DNA of 64,000 bases from Nonomuraea glycinis. GTDB lineage: Bacteria; Actinomycetota; Actinomycetes; Streptosporangiales; Streptosporangiaceae. The notes beneath the pieces were generated by a model. The model was not told the DNA's origin and did not search any database. It worked only from the letters and a program-made list of their open reading frames with translations. Where the stretch lies: positions 91,699 to 155,698 of the forward strand of contig NZ_BMNK01000023.1 of NCBI RefSeq assembly GCF_014646515.1, written 5' to 3'. Numbering within the stretch: the stretch's first letter is position 1; every line of letters begins with the position of its first letter. Positions 44,212 through 53,000 of this stretch are shown here, piece after piece. Position numbers and translations under genes: made by a program.

Positions 44212-45057
44212 TCATCCGCCCGCATCCGCCGACAGGAAGGCGACGGTATCCCCCGTGACCAGCGGCAACGCCTCGTCCCGGGTGACCTGATCACCGTTGA
44301 GCGCGGCCACCACGTGACGGTTCAGGGTCAGCCCGGCCGAGGCCGCCGCGGCGCCGAGCGTGGCGGCCCGGACACCGCGTGGCCGATGGCCGCCGTTCCG
44401 CGCCAGCGCGCCGAAACACTCCACCATGACCTCCGGCGGCACCCGGTCGCGGGCCGCCGCGTAGTCGTCCGGGGAGTTGAGGTTCACCACGGACTCCAGG
44501 GTCGGGTCGTGCCGGGCGAGCTCGGCGTCGGCCAGTAGTTCCTCGTCGCTCAGCCGGGCCACCGCACAGTGCTTGAAGATCATGCCTGGCCTCAGGTCGC
44601 CCTCGGCCAGGAGGTCCGTGACCAGCCCGGCCAGCGCGGTCCGGTAGCCGGCGGCCAGCGGCTGCCGGAAACCCCGGGCCACCGGCAGCGCGACATCCGT
44701 GCCGGGAGACAGGGCGCGCAGGACTCGGCGGACGAAGGCCGGATGGAGGAACGGCATGTCGATCGAGCACACGAACGCCGTCTCGGCCCGATCCGCCACC
44801 GCCGCGAGCCCCACGGCCAGCCCCTGCATGGGGCCGAGTCCTTCCACGGGATCCTCGACCACCGAGACCCCTGAGGGCAGCGGCGGGAGCTCCTGGCCGG
44901 GCGCGGCCACCACGACGACCGGCCCGTCGACCGTCCTGGCGAGGACCGCGGCGGCCCGGTACAGCAAGGTCGAACCGTGCCACTCCAGCCAGGCCTTCGG
45001 CTGCCCCATCCGCGTGGAGCGCCCGCCCGCCAGCACGACGCCCGCAGCAGTCTCCAT
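44212..45057 (-). CDS. mobA: MobA-MoaD fusion: cofactor nucleotidyltransferase with C-terminal MoaD/ThiS-like domain
   Basis: 281 residues. Residues 1-195 are MobA-like (GVVLAGGRSTRMGQPKAWLE with the nucleotide-binding loop, then GLGPMQGLAVGLAAV and FVCSIDMPFLHPAFV), the enzyme that adds GMP or CMP to the molybdenum cofactor. About residues 205-281 form a beta-grasp domain ending in the Gly-Gly tail (VAFLSADAGG) that MoaD uses to carry sulfur as a thiocarboxylate. So one polypeptide may serve dithiolene sulfur transfer and nucleotide attachment. ATG 45057 is chosen; GTG starts at 45075 and 45093 give longer forms with no better ribosome site. Confidence 0.88.
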   Translation of the reverse strand: METAAGVVLAGGRSTRMGQPKAWLEWHGSTLLYRAAAVLARTVDGPVVVVAAPGQELPPLPSGVSVVEDPVEGLGPMQGLAVGLAAVADRAETAFVCSIDMPFLHPAFVRRVLRALSPGTDVALPVARGFRQPLAAGYRTALAGLVTDLLAEGDLRPGMIFKHCAVARLSDEELLADAELARHDPTLESVVNLNSPDDYAAARDRVPPEVMVECFGALARNGGHRPRGVRAATLGAAAASAGLTLNRHVVAALNGDQVTRDEALPLVTGDTVAFLSADAGG

Positions 45058-45108
45058 GCCCGCATGGTAGGCCACGTCCTGAGTCGCGCTCACGACGGGG
45101 CCGACCGC

Positions 45109-46095
45109 TCAGCTGGTCAACGACCGCGCGTGCCGGATCCTGACGCGGACGTCGCTGCCGATCGGGGGAAGCTCGGTGGCGAGCACGTCGCCGAGATGCA
45201 GGCAGGTCAGCGCGCCGGCGCTGGTGTCGACGTCGACACGGGTGGCGCTGCCCAGCGCGACCGTCCGGCGCAGCGTTCCCCGTACGTCATCGGTCTGGTC
45301 CGAGGGGTCGAGGACGAGCTGGGTGTGCTCGGGCCGCGCCACGAGGGTGTGCGCCCGGCCGGTGAGGGCCGGCGGGAGGAGATTCGTGTACCCGAGCAGC
45401 CGGGCCGTGCCGGCGTCACTGGGGTGGTCCAGCACCTCGGCGGTGGAGCCGTGCTGGCGGATCCGCCCGTCGATCAGCAGCGCGGTGTCCTCGGCCAGGG
45501 CGAGAGCCTCCTGCCGGTCGTGGGTCACCAGAATCGTGGCGGTGGGCTGCCCGGTCAGCGCGGCGCGCAGGTCGGCGAGCAGGTCGGCGCGGGTGGTGCT
45601 GTCCAGCCCGCTGAACGGCTCGTCGAGCAGCAGCACCCGAGGTCCCGCCGCGAGCGCGCGGGTGATGCTCACCCGCTGAGCCTCGCCGATGGACAGACTG
45701 CGGGCGTCCCGGCCGACGAGAGACTCCAGACCGAGCGCCTCGATCCACGGCCATGCCTCGGTACGGGCCTCGCGACGGCTCATACCGCGAAAGCGCAGCC
45801 CGCTGATCACGTTGTCGGCCACCGTGCCCCGGCGCAGGATCGGCCGTTGCAGCACGGCCGCGAGCGCCTGGCGCATCAGCGGCCGCGTCGCGGGACGCCC
45901 GTCGAGCACGATCCGCCCGCTGACCCGGTGGCTGCTGAGCAGGCCCAGCGCGCGCAGCAGGGTGGACTTGCCGGCGCCGTTGGGGCCCAGCACGGCCAGC
46001 GTGCGTCCGGACGCGACGTGCAACTCCGGCACGCTGAGCAGCTCCCTGCCCCCGGCGTGCACCCGCAGGTCCCGGCACCCGATCCCGGCGCTCAC
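45109..46095 (-). CDS. tupC: Tungstate ABC transporter ATP-binding protein
   Basis: 328 residues: Walker A LGPNGAGKSTLLRALGLL, signature LSIGEAQRVSI, Walker B RVLLLDEPFSGLD and H-loop TILVTHDRQEAL. A C-terminal MOP/TOBE-like domain (about 250-328) fits molybdate or tungstate transport ATPases that sense the anion. The start overlaps the permease stop in four bases. Tungstate, not molybdate, is inferred from the TupA neighbour. Confidence 0.9.
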   Translation of the reverse strand: MSAGIGCRDLRVHAGGRELLSVPELHVASGRTLAVLGPNGAGKSTLLRALGLLSSHRVSGRIVLDGRPATRPLMRQALAAVLQRPILRRGTVADNVISGLRFRGMSRREARTEAWPWIEALGLESLVGRDARSLSIGEAQRVSITRALAAGPRVLLLDEPFSGLDSTTRADLLADLRAALTGQPTATILVTHDRQEALALAEDTALLIDGRIRQHGSTAEVLDHPSDAGTARLLGYTNLLPPALTGRAHTLVARPEHTQLVLDPSDQTDDVRGTLRRTVALGSATRVDVDTSAGALTCLHLGDVLATELPPIGSDVRVRIRHARSLTS

Positions 46096-46793
46096 CGCGG
46101 CACCGTCCGTCGCTGCTGGACCAGGGTCAGCGACAGGTTCACGCCGAACGCGATCAGCAGCAGGATCAGGCCGAACGCGATCGAGAGCGAGAACTGGCCC
46201 TGGCTGGTGGCCAGGACCGCGGCGGTGGTCAGCACCCGGGTCTGCCCCGCCAGGTTGCCCCCGACCATCTGCGCGGCCCCGACCTCGCTCACCACCGCGC
46301 CGAACGCGGCCATCGCCCCGGCCAGCAGCGGCAGCCTGGCCTCACCCAGCAACGCCGCGAACGCGCGCACCGGAGTCGCGCCCAGCGCCCGCATCTGCAC
46401 CCGGAAGTCGGGATCCACCTGCTGCAGCGCCGCCGCGACCAGGGCGACCACGACCGGAGTGGCGATCGCGGACTGGGCGATGATCATCGCGGTCGGGGTG
46501 TAGAGCAGGCCGAGCCCGCCCAGCGGTCCACTGCGCCACAGCAGCACGGTGACGAACAGGCCGACCACCACCGGCGGCATGCCCATCCCCGTGTTGGCCG
46601 CCGCCAGCACGATCCGCCGGCCCGGGAAGCGCGCCAGCGCCACGAGCGCGCCCAGCGGCAGTCCGATCAGGATGGCGATCGCGGTCGCGGTCAACGAGAC
46701 ACGCAGGGTCAGCGCGATGATCGACCAGGTGTCCCGATCCCCGGAGAGCAGCAGTCCGATCGCGTCGACCAGCCCGTCGAACAGCACGTCCAT
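46092..46793 (-). CDS. tupB: Tungstate ABC transporter permease
   Basis: 233 residues with five to six membrane helices and the inner-membrane EAA-type loop (EARLPLLAGAMAAFGAVVSE). The N-terminus reads GLLLSGDRDTWSIIALTLRV and IGLPLGALVALARFPGRR, the common TupB form. It lies 9 bp after tupA and is coupled to tupC by overlap, completing the transporter. Confidence 0.92.
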   Translation of the reverse strand: MDVLFDGLVDAIGLLLSGDRDTWSIIALTLRVSLTATAIAILIGLPLGALVALARFPGRRIVLAAANTGMGMPPVVVGLFVTVLLWRSGPLGGLGLLYTPTAMIIAQSAIATPVVVALVAAALQQVDPDFRVQMRALGATPVRAFAALLGEARLPLLAGAMAAFGAVVSEVGAAQMVGGNLAGQTRVLTTAAVLATSQGQFSLSIAFGLILLLIAFGVNLSLTLVQQRRTVPR

Positions 46794-46802
46794 CGCGTGA
46801 CC

Positions 46803-47657
46803 TCACTGGCCCAGCTTCGACTCGTCCGCGCCGGCGTCCGGGGTGAACAGCGGCTGGCCGAACTTCGCCCGCCCGAACTCACCGATGAGCCGCTGGGCGG
46901 GCGGGGCGACGACCCAGTCGGCGAACGCCTTACCGCCGTCGGGCCGTACCCGATCTCCTGCCTTCTTGGTGATCTCGATGACGTGGTAGACGTTCAGCAG
47001 GCCCGCGTCGCCCTCGCTGAGCACCTCCAGCGCCAGGGTGTCGCGCTGGGTGAGGTAGGTGGCCCGGTCCGACAGGGTGTAGCCGGCCTTCTCACTGGCG
47101 ACCCGCAGCGTCGCGCCCATGCCCTGGCCGGTGGACTGGTACCAGGATCCGCCGGGGGTCGCCCCGGCCTTGGACCACAGGCCCTGCTCCTTGGTGTGCG
47201 TGCCCGACTCGTCGCCCCGGGAGACGAACACCGCCTCCGCGGCTGCGATCTTCTTCATCGCCTCTGTGCTGCCCGTACCCCGGATCTCTGCCGGGTCGGC
47301 CTTCGGGCCGAGCAGCACGAAGTCGTTGTGCATCACCAGCCGGCGCGGGCCGGCGCTGCCCTCGGCCACGAACTTCTCCTCCGCCGCCGGGGAGTGCACC
47401 AGCAAGACGTCGGCCTCCCCGCGCCGGCCCATCTCGATGGCCTGCCCGCTGCCGACCGCCACGGTCTTGACCTGCCAGCCGCTGTCGCGGGTGAACACCG
47501 GCAGCAGCTCGTCGAGCAGCCCGCTGTCCTGGGTGCTGGTCGTGGTGGCCAGGATCAGCGACTTGTCCGCCGACCCGCCGGCGGAAGGGGTGGTCCCGCA
47601 CCCGGCCAGCAGAAGTGTCACAACGCACGCGAGAACGACCCGAAGCCTTCTACCCAT
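46803..47657 (-). CDS. tupA: Tungstate-binding lipoprotein TupA
   Basis: 284 residues. A lipobox at VTLLLAGCG anchors the mature protein outside the membrane. The ligand domain has the diagnostic TupA runs TTTSTQDSGLLDELLPVF, VGSGQAIEMGRRGEADVLLV and VHSPAAEEKFVAEGS. The TTTS segment is the anion-contacting loop of this tungstate-selective family. It is the first gene of the nine-gene operon and is divergent from the GntR-PBP regulator. Confidence 0.94.
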   Translation of the reverse strand: MGRRLRVVLACVVTLLLAGCGTTPSAGGSADKSLILATTTSTQDSGLLDELLPVFTRDSGWQVKTVAVGSGQAIEMGRRGEADVLLVHSPAAEEKFVAEGSAGPRRLVMHNDFVLLGPKADPAEIRGTGSTEAMKKIAAAEAVFVSRGDESGTHTKEQGLWSKAGATPGGSWYQSTGQGMGATLRVASEKAGYTLSDRATYLTQRDTLALEVLSEGDAGLLNVYHVIEITKKAGDRVRPDGGKAFADWVVAPPAQRLIGEFGRAKFGQPLFTPDAGADESKLGQ

Positions 47658-47674
47658 AGCTCTGACCCTATCTG

Positions 47675-47712
47675 TGCTACTTCAGGACAGTGCAAGGGTA
47701 GATTGTGCAAAC
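47675..47712. promoter_or_regulatory. Divergent promoter region between tupA and the GntR-PBP regulator
   Basis: Only 55 bp separate the two start codons. On the plus strand TAGATT (47699-47704) lies 8 bp before the GTG at 47713 and there is no Shine-Dalgarno, which suggests a leaderless message. On the minus strand TTGCAC, complementary to 47690-47695, with GATAGG 17 bp on could be the tupA promoter. Any operator must overlap both. Confidence 0.45.
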
Positions 47713-48636
47713 GTGACCCGCTACCGGGAAATCTGCACGGACCTCGCTCAACGGATAGGCGCGGGGACGCTCCAGCCTGGCGACGAACTTCCGGGGGTAC
47801 GCGACCTCGCCCAGCAGTGGCACACCACCGCCTCCACCGTCAGCCGGGCGCAGCGCCGACTGGCCGACGCCGGAGTGCTCGAACTGGCCGACCGCCGCCG
47901 GGCACGCGTAGCCGCCGGCGCCGCGCTCGCCGCCCGGCGGTTCCTGCACGAGGATTCCGTCCTCACCCTTGCCGGCAGCGACGACCCCGCCCTCGACCTC
48001 CTCGCCGACGCACTGCACGGAAAGCTGAGCATCGTCACGCGCGAAGGCAGCGTCGCCGGCCTCGGCGCGGTGCGCCAGGGCCACGCCGACGGCGCCGCGA
48101 TCCACCTGCTGCACCACACCGGCGTCTACAACGCGCCTTTCGCGCTCGGCATGCTGCGCGGCCTGGAACCGCACCTGATCCACCTCTGGCGACGCGAGCA
48201 AGGGCTGATCGTGCTACCGGGCAACCCCTGCCACATCACCGGCATCGCCGACCTCGCGAAGCGACGGGTCTGCACGCGGCGCCCGGGCACCGGGACCCGA
48301 ATCCTGCTGGACCGGCTGCTCCTGGACGCCGGTCACGACCCCGACAGCCTCCGGGGACCGCAGGTCGGCACCCACCTCGAGGTCGCCCTGGCCGTCGCCA
48401 CCGGCACCGTCGACACCGGCCTCGGCGTCCGCGCCGCAGCTACCGACCTGGACCTGGAGTTCATCCCCCTGACGTGGGAGGACTTCGACATCGCACTGAC
48501 CAGGAACGCCCTCGACCCGGCCGCTCACCTCATCGCCGCACTCCGCACCCGGGCCCTGCGGGACAGGATCTCCTCGTTGGGCGGCTACGACACCTCCAGG
48601 TCCGGCGAGGTCACGAAGCTATCCGGTAAGCGCTGA
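47713..48636 (+). CDS. GntR-type HTH regulator with PBP-like sensor domain
   Basis: 307 residues. The first ~70 form a GntR winged helix (RIGAGTLQPGDELPGVRDL; TTASTVSRAQRRLADAGVL). From about 95 on it carries a PBP-like domain (EQGLIVLPGNPCHITGIADL, RRPGTGTRILLDRLLLDAGH, ending ISSLGGYDTSRSGE). This is clearly homologous to the C-terminus of the second MoeA, which has GLLVAPGNPLGLTGIKDL, GAGTRALLDHQLAGLGI and ALGGYS at the same places. It probably senses tungstate, molybdate or cofactor and controls the divergent tupA operon. The ligand is inferred. Confidence 0.9.
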   Translation: MTRYREICTDLAQRIGAGTLQPGDELPGVRDLAQQWHTTASTVSRAQRRLADAGVLELADRRRARVAAGAALAARRFLHEDSVLTLAGSDDPALDLLADALHGKLSIVTREGSVAGLGAVRQGHADGAAIHLLHHTGVYNAPFALGMLRGLEPHLIHLWRREQGLIVLPGNPCHITGIADLAKRRVCTRRPGTGTRILLDRLLLDAGHDPDSLRGPQVGTHLEVALAVATGTVDTGLGVRAAATDLDLEFIPLTWEDFDIALTRNALDPAAHLIAALRTRALRDRISSLGGYDTSRSGEVTKLSGKR

Positions 48637-48720
48637 GAAGACATCCGGGCACCCTTACAATCCCCACCATCGCGTTACGAGACATCATTCGGAGCCACCA
48701 GCCCGTTGCGGCACCATCGA

Positions 48721-49038
48721 TCAGCGTGGGCGGCTGAGGGCGGCCTCGGCCAGATCCGTCCACTTCCCGGCCGAGGAGTGGGGCACGACCACCCAGTCCT
48801 TCACCTCCCTGCCCTGCCCCGAGGGGTCGAACAGGGACGCCCCGGCCAGCTGGAGCGCGGCCGTGTGTTCGGGGGTGTCCCTGACCAGCCGGAACACCAT
48901 CGCGCCGTCGCGCTGCAGGCTCGCGAACACCTTCCCCGCCTGATCCTTGAGCGCGGGACGCCCCATCATCCTGGAGACCCGTACACCCAGATCGGCCAGC
49001 TCGGCGCCGACCTGCTGGAAATCCTCTTCCGCGCTCAT
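48721..49038 (-). CDS. TfoX N-terminal-like small protein
   Basis: 105 residues. RMMGRPALKDQAGKVFASLQ, MVFRLVRDTPEHTAALQLAG and GASLFDPSGQGREVKDWVVV, ending in TDLAEAALSR, follow the pattern of TfoX/Sxy N-terminal or YjbR-like single-domain proteins common in actinomycetes. It is monocistronic and convergent with the GntR-PBP regulator across an 84-bp gap. Function unknown. Confidence 0.82.
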   Translation of the reverse strand: MSAEEDFQQVGAELADLGVRVSRMMGRPALKDQAGKVFASLQRDGAMVFRLVRDTPEHTAALQLAGASLFDPSGQGREVKDWVVVPHSSAGKWTDLAEAALSRPR

Positions 49039-49161
49039 CGTCAGTCGGTCCAGACTTCATTGCGGCCTGGTCGGGTTCTTCCCGCGCGTGACGCGAGCCG
49101 CCTCGACCTCACCTTCCGGCAGAACGGCGATCAGGCTAGTCGTCCCACCGGTACCGATCAA

Positions 49162-49671
49162 GTGGCCTCACTACTGGCGCTCACCGCCACCGCCACCCCC
49201 GCCCTCGCCATACGCGGCGAGATCCCCCGAGGCTTCCTGCTCTACGAGCACAAGACCATCGGCGACCTGAAAGTAGGCAGGACGGGCCGGGTGGCGGCCA
49301 GGACGGTCGAGCTCAGCCGGCAGGAGACCACGGGGCTGAAGGAGCAGGTCATCCTGTACTCCACACCCGCCATGGCCCAGCGTGCCCTGCGGGAGTTCAA
49401 GGCAGCATGGAAGCGCTGCGGCCACCGCAAGGGGTTCGCCCAGACGCTGACCGAAGCGAGCGCGGGTGAGGAGAGCCGGCGGACCTTCACCACGCGGGAC
49501 GGCGGGGTCGAGGACGACGAAGCGATCATCACGCGCACCGCAAACGCGGTGTACGTCTACCTCCGCCCGCCGACCAAGACGAGCGTCAAGCCACTCCTCA
49601 GGGACTCCAGGGCCATGACGGCCAAGATCTGCGACATCGCAGACTGCGTGGACCTCGTGGGAGCCCGCTGA
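49162..49671 (+). CDS. Secreted protein of unknown function, PknH-like sensor-domain type (possibly 5'-truncated)
   Basis: 169 residues if GTG at 49162 is the start. A short hydrophobic leader (SLLALTATATPALA) lacks the usual positive N-terminus, so the true start may be lost or upstream. The mature part has VELSRQETTGLKEQVILYST, a RALREFKAAWKRCGH segment and later Cys in AKICDIADCVD, a layout seen in small PknH-sensor-like lipoproteins and secreted proteins of actinomycetes. No clear ribosome site is visible. Partner unknown. Confidence 0.6.
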   Translation: MASLLALTATATPALAIRGEIPRGFLLYEHKTIGDLKVGRTGRVAARTVELSRQETTGLKEQVILYSTPAMAQRALREFKAAWKRCGHRKGFAQTLTEASAGEESRRTFTTRDGGVEDDEAIITRTANAVYVYLRPPTKTSVKPLLRDSRAMTAKICDIADCVDLVGAR

Positions 49672-49915
49672 GCAGGCCGCCGGCAGAAGGCGTGGGCCTC
49701 GGCCCGGCAAGAGCGGAAGACCTACGACGCATACGTGACCTTCCCACCGCGTACGCAGCGCGTACACCTTGACGCTCGAAGGTGGAGCCGCAGCAGCGAG
49801 CCCGCCCTCGGAAAGGCATACGAGCCCTCCGCCCCACACCGCTCCATCTGGCGCCCGGCCGGTCTCGCTCTCAGGAGTGAAGCCACGGCCACCGGGTGTC
49901 GGCGATACTGGCCGG

Positions 49916-51067
49916 ATGCGTCGTGTACCTCCCACGGTGGTCGACGCGGTGCTCGCGATCGGGTGCTTCCTGAGCATCATGATCATGGCCGTGCTGAACC
50001 ATCGCCTGGATGGGTGGGTTGCCGCCCTGGCCGCGGTGAACACCCTGCCGCTCCTGTGGCGGCGACGGTTCCCCCTGCTCGTGAGCACCATGACCGGGAT
50101 CGGCACCGGCGCCCTCTTCCTCACCGACTCGATGGGCGGGATCCCCGCTGCGTCGCTGATCGCGACCTACGGCCTCGCCTCACTGTCCCCGCCCACGCGG
50201 ATGCTGATCGGAGTGCTCTGCACCATCGCGGGGTTCGCCTCCGCGGCGGTGCTGCAGCATCACCAGCCGCTCAGCTACGGGTCCACGGCGGCGGCGTTCG
50301 TCGTCGCCTACGCCCTGGGCAGCAGCGCGCGGGCGCGCAGGGACCGCATCGCCGTCCTCGAAGAGCGCGCGCGGCGGCTCGCCGAGGAGCGGGAGGTCGC
50401 CGCCGTACGCGAACGGGAGCGGATCGCACGGGAGATGCACGACATCGTCGCCCATGCGATGAGCCTGGTGATCCTGCAGGCGGAGGGCGGGCCCGTGGCG
50501 CTGCGTACCGACCCGGCCAAGGCCGAGCGGATCTTCGACACGATATCGACGACCACCAGGGACGGCCTGTCCCAGCTCCGCAGGGTGCTCCTCGCGCTCA
50601 GGTCGGAGGAGGCCGAGCGCCACCCGAAGCCCGGCATCGAGTCCGTCCCCTCCCTGGTCGAGGGGGTACGGCAGGCTGGGCTCGACGCCACCTTCGAGGA
50701 GCGCGGCGAGCCCCGCCCCTGCCGCGCCGACCTCGCCGTCACGGTGTACAGGATGGTGCAGGAGGCACTGTCGAACACGATCAAGCACGCCGGAGCGACC
50801 CGGGTGCGAGTCCGCATCACGTGGCGCGACGATGCCCTCGACCTGGAGGTCCACGACGACGGGCGCGGTGTGAGCGCAGCGCCCGGGCAGGGCGGGCATG
50901 GGCTGATCGGCATGCGCGAGCGCGTGGCGGTGGCCGGCGGCCGGCTCGTCACCGGCTCAGACGGGACGGGCTTCCACGTTGCCGCCAGCCTGCCGCTCGG
51001 TGGCGGTCCCACAGACGCTGGCCCTCTCACAGAAGCTGGCCCTCCCACGGACTCGCGGGCCCCATAG
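49916..51067 (+). CDS. Sensor histidine kinase (HisKA_3/NarL type), second system
   Basis: 383 residues. Membrane helices in the first ~150 residues, a coiled coil rich in Arg/Glu, then EREMHDIVAHAMSLVI-type sequence (REMHDIVAHAMSLVILQ) with the acceptor His near 178. The ATPase domain follows (VQEALSNTIKHAGATRVRVR; DDGRGV; GHGLIGMRERVAVAGG). The tail has a short repeat (DAGPLTEAGPPTD). Start at 49916 chosen for the hydrophobic N-terminus. It precedes its response regulator by 8 bp. Confidence 0.92.
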   Translation: MRRVPPTVVDAVLAIGCFLSIMIMAVLNHRLDGWVAALAAVNTLPLLWRRRFPLLVSTMTGIGTGALFLTDSMGGIPAASLIATYGLASLSPPTRMLIGVLCTIAGFASAAVLQHHQPLSYGSTAAAFVVAYALGSSARARRDRIAVLEERARRLAEEREVAAVRERERIAREMHDIVAHAMSLVILQAEGGPVALRTDPAKAERIFDTISTTTRDGLSQLRRVLLALRSEEAERHPKPGIESVPSLVEGVRQAGLDATFEERGEPRPCRADLAVTVYRMVQEALSNTIKHAGATRVRVRITWRDDALDLEVHDDGRGVSAAPGQGGHGLIGMRERVAVAGGRLVTGSDGTGFHVAASLPLGGGPTDAGPLTEAGPPTDSRAP

Positions 51068-51075
51068 ACTGAGGC

Positions 51076-51756
51076 GTGCCGACGCAAAACACCATCCGGG
51101 TGCTCATAGCCGACGATCACGCCCTCGTCCGCGATGGCCTGGCCATGATGCTGGCGGAGCAACCCGACCTCCAGGTAGTGGGCGAGGCAGCCGACGGCGC
51201 CGAGGCGATCAGCGCGGCCCGCGAGCTCCAGCCGCACGTGGTGCTGATGGACGTACGGATGCCGAGGGTCGACGGCATCGCGGCGACTGCCGAAATCTGC
51301 CGTGACACCACCGCGAAGGTGCTGGTCCTGACCACCTTCGACCTCGACAAGCACGTCTACGACGCGCTGCGCGCGGGCGCGAGCGGCTTCCTGCTCAAGG
51401 ACATGCGGCGGGCCGAGCTGGTAGAGGCGGTCAGGGTCGTCTCAGCGGGAGAGTCGCTGCTCGCTCCGACGGTGACCAGGCGGCTGATCGGCGACGTGGT
51501 GGGCCGCTCACGCCCCGCCGCACGCCGGGCCGACGACGGCAGGCTGGCCGCGCTCACCGCCAGGGAACTCGAGACGCTGCGCCAGGTCGCGCGAGGCCTG
51601 TCCAACGCGGAGATCGCCGCCGAGCTGTTCGTCACGGAGCACACCGTGAAGACGCACGTCAGCAGCGTGCTGGCCAAGTTGGGCCTGCGCGACCGGGTGC
51701 AGGTGGTGGTGCTCGCGTACGAGTCGGGGCTGGTCACGCCCCGCTCTCAAGAGTGA
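51076..51756 (+). CDS. Response regulator, NarL/LuxR type, second system
   Basis: 226 residues. Receiver (IRVLIADDHALVRDGLAMML, Asp in VLMDVRMPRVDG, Lys in LLKDMRRAELVEA) and GerE HTH (ALTARELETLRQVARGLSN; VTEHTVKTHVSSVLAKLGL). GTG start just after the kinase. The alpha/beta hydrolase at 51817 follows by 60 bp and may be a target or an operon member. Confidence 0.93.
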   Translation: MPTQNTIRVLIADDHALVRDGLAMMLAEQPDLQVVGEAADGAEAISAARELQPHVVLMDVRMPRVDGIAATAEICRDTTAKVLVLTTFDLDKHVYDALRAGASGFLLKDMRRAELVEAVRVVSAGESLLAPTVTRRLIGDVVGRSRPAARRADDGRLAALTARELETLRQVARGLSNAEIAAELFVTEHTVKTHVSSVLAKLGLRDRVQVVVLAYESGLVTPRSQE

Positions 51757-51816
51757 GGCGAGATCCCACTCCTACGAGTGATCCGCCGGCCCGTGCCGTA
51801 CGACCAGCATGAGGAC

Positions 51817-52947
51817 ATGAAGCGAAAGTTGCTCGTAGCCGCCTCCGCGCTGGCGGTCCTGCTGGTCGGAGGGATGGGAGCGGGTGCCTGGTATGTCAGC
51901 GACATCGCCCTGGTGCCGAAGCACCCGGAAACGATCACCTACCCCGAGGTCGTCCTGGGCGTGACGGACAGGACCATCACCGTCACCGCGTCCGCCGCCA
52001 CCACCCGCCCTGGCACGTGGTCGCTCAACTGGAGCAGCGGCTCCGCCTTGGTCGGCGACATCGTCAAGAGGCCGGCCGGCCGGGTGGAGCGCGTACGCGT
52101 CAGCGGTCAGACCCCGCCGACCGGGATCCGCGCGTCGATGTACATGACCTACAGCGGCGACCCGAAGACGGCGCTCGGCCTCGACTTCACCGAGATCATG
52201 GTGCCGACCGAGTTGGGCGACGCGCCCGCATGGTACGTGCCCGCGCGCCGCGACACCTGGGCGATAACCGTGCACGGCAGCAACGCCCACCGCAACTCCA
52301 GCCTGCACGCCATCGCCACCATGCACCGGGCCGGCCTGCCGGTGCTCGACATCACCTACCGCAACGACCTCGGCGCGCCCGCGTCCCCGGACGGACTCCT
52401 GCACCAGGGCGAGTCGGAGTGGCGTGACCTGGAGGCCGCGATACGCAAGGCGCAGTCCATGGGCGCCAGGCTCATCGTGCTCTACGGCAGCTCGATGGGC
52501 GGCGCGATCGTCGGCCAGCTGCTCACCCACTCTTCCCTGGCGGACGTGGTCTCGGCCGCCGTGCTGGAGAACCCGGAGATCAGCAGCCGGCGTACCGGCG
52601 AGTTCGCCGCTGCCCAGATGCGCATACCGTCGTTCATGGTGCCGATCATGGAGCAGGTCATCAACTGGCGCGGCGGCTTCGACATCGCCACGATCGACCT
52701 GCTCGGCCACCCGCCGCGGGTGAAGCCGCCCACACTGCTGCTCATGGGCGACGCCGATAAGGAGCACCCGGTGCAGACGGCGCGTGAGCTGGCCAAGGCG
52801 TCGAGCGCGATGAACTGGCCGATCCAGTACGAGGAGTTCCCCGGCGCCGGCCATTCCGAGATCTGGAGCACCGACCGCGAGCGCTACGACCGCACGCTGG
52901 CCACCTTCCTCACCCGCATATTGCACGGCCGACCTGGGCAGGAGTGA
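51817..52947 (+). CDS. Membrane-anchored alpha/beta hydrolase
   Basis: 376 residues. ATG at 51817 gives a positively charged N-terminus and one hydrophobic helix (LLVAASALAVLLVGGMGAGAW), which could be a signal anchor. A hydrolase fold follows with nucleophile elbow YGSSMGGA near 233, an acid candidate Asp in LLMGDADKEHP and the catalytic His in GAGHSEIW. It probably works outside the membrane. Esterase or lipase activity is a family-level guess. Placed directly behind the second two-component system. Confidence 0.86.
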   Translation: MKRKLLVAASALAVLLVGGMGAGAWYVSDIALVPKHPETITYPEVVLGVTDRTITVTASAATTRPGTWSLNWSSGSALVGDIVKRPAGRVERVRVSGQTPPTGIRASMYMTYSGDPKTALGLDFTEIMVPTELGDAPAWYVPARRDTWAITVHGSNAHRNSSLHAIATMHRAGLPVLDITYRNDLGAPASPDGLLHQGESEWRDLEAAIRKAQSMGARLIVLYGSSMGGAIVGQLLTHSSLADVVSAAVLENPEISSRRTGEFAAAQMRIPSFMVPIMEQVINWRGGFDIATIDLLGHPPRVKPPTLLLMGDADKEHPVQTARELAKASSAMNWPIQYEEFPGAGHSEIWSTDRERYDRTLATFLTRILHGRPGQE

Positions 52948-53000
52948 AGGCCATAAGCCGCGCGTCCGGCCAGAGCCCGGTGTAGGCGGTCGAGAGGACG

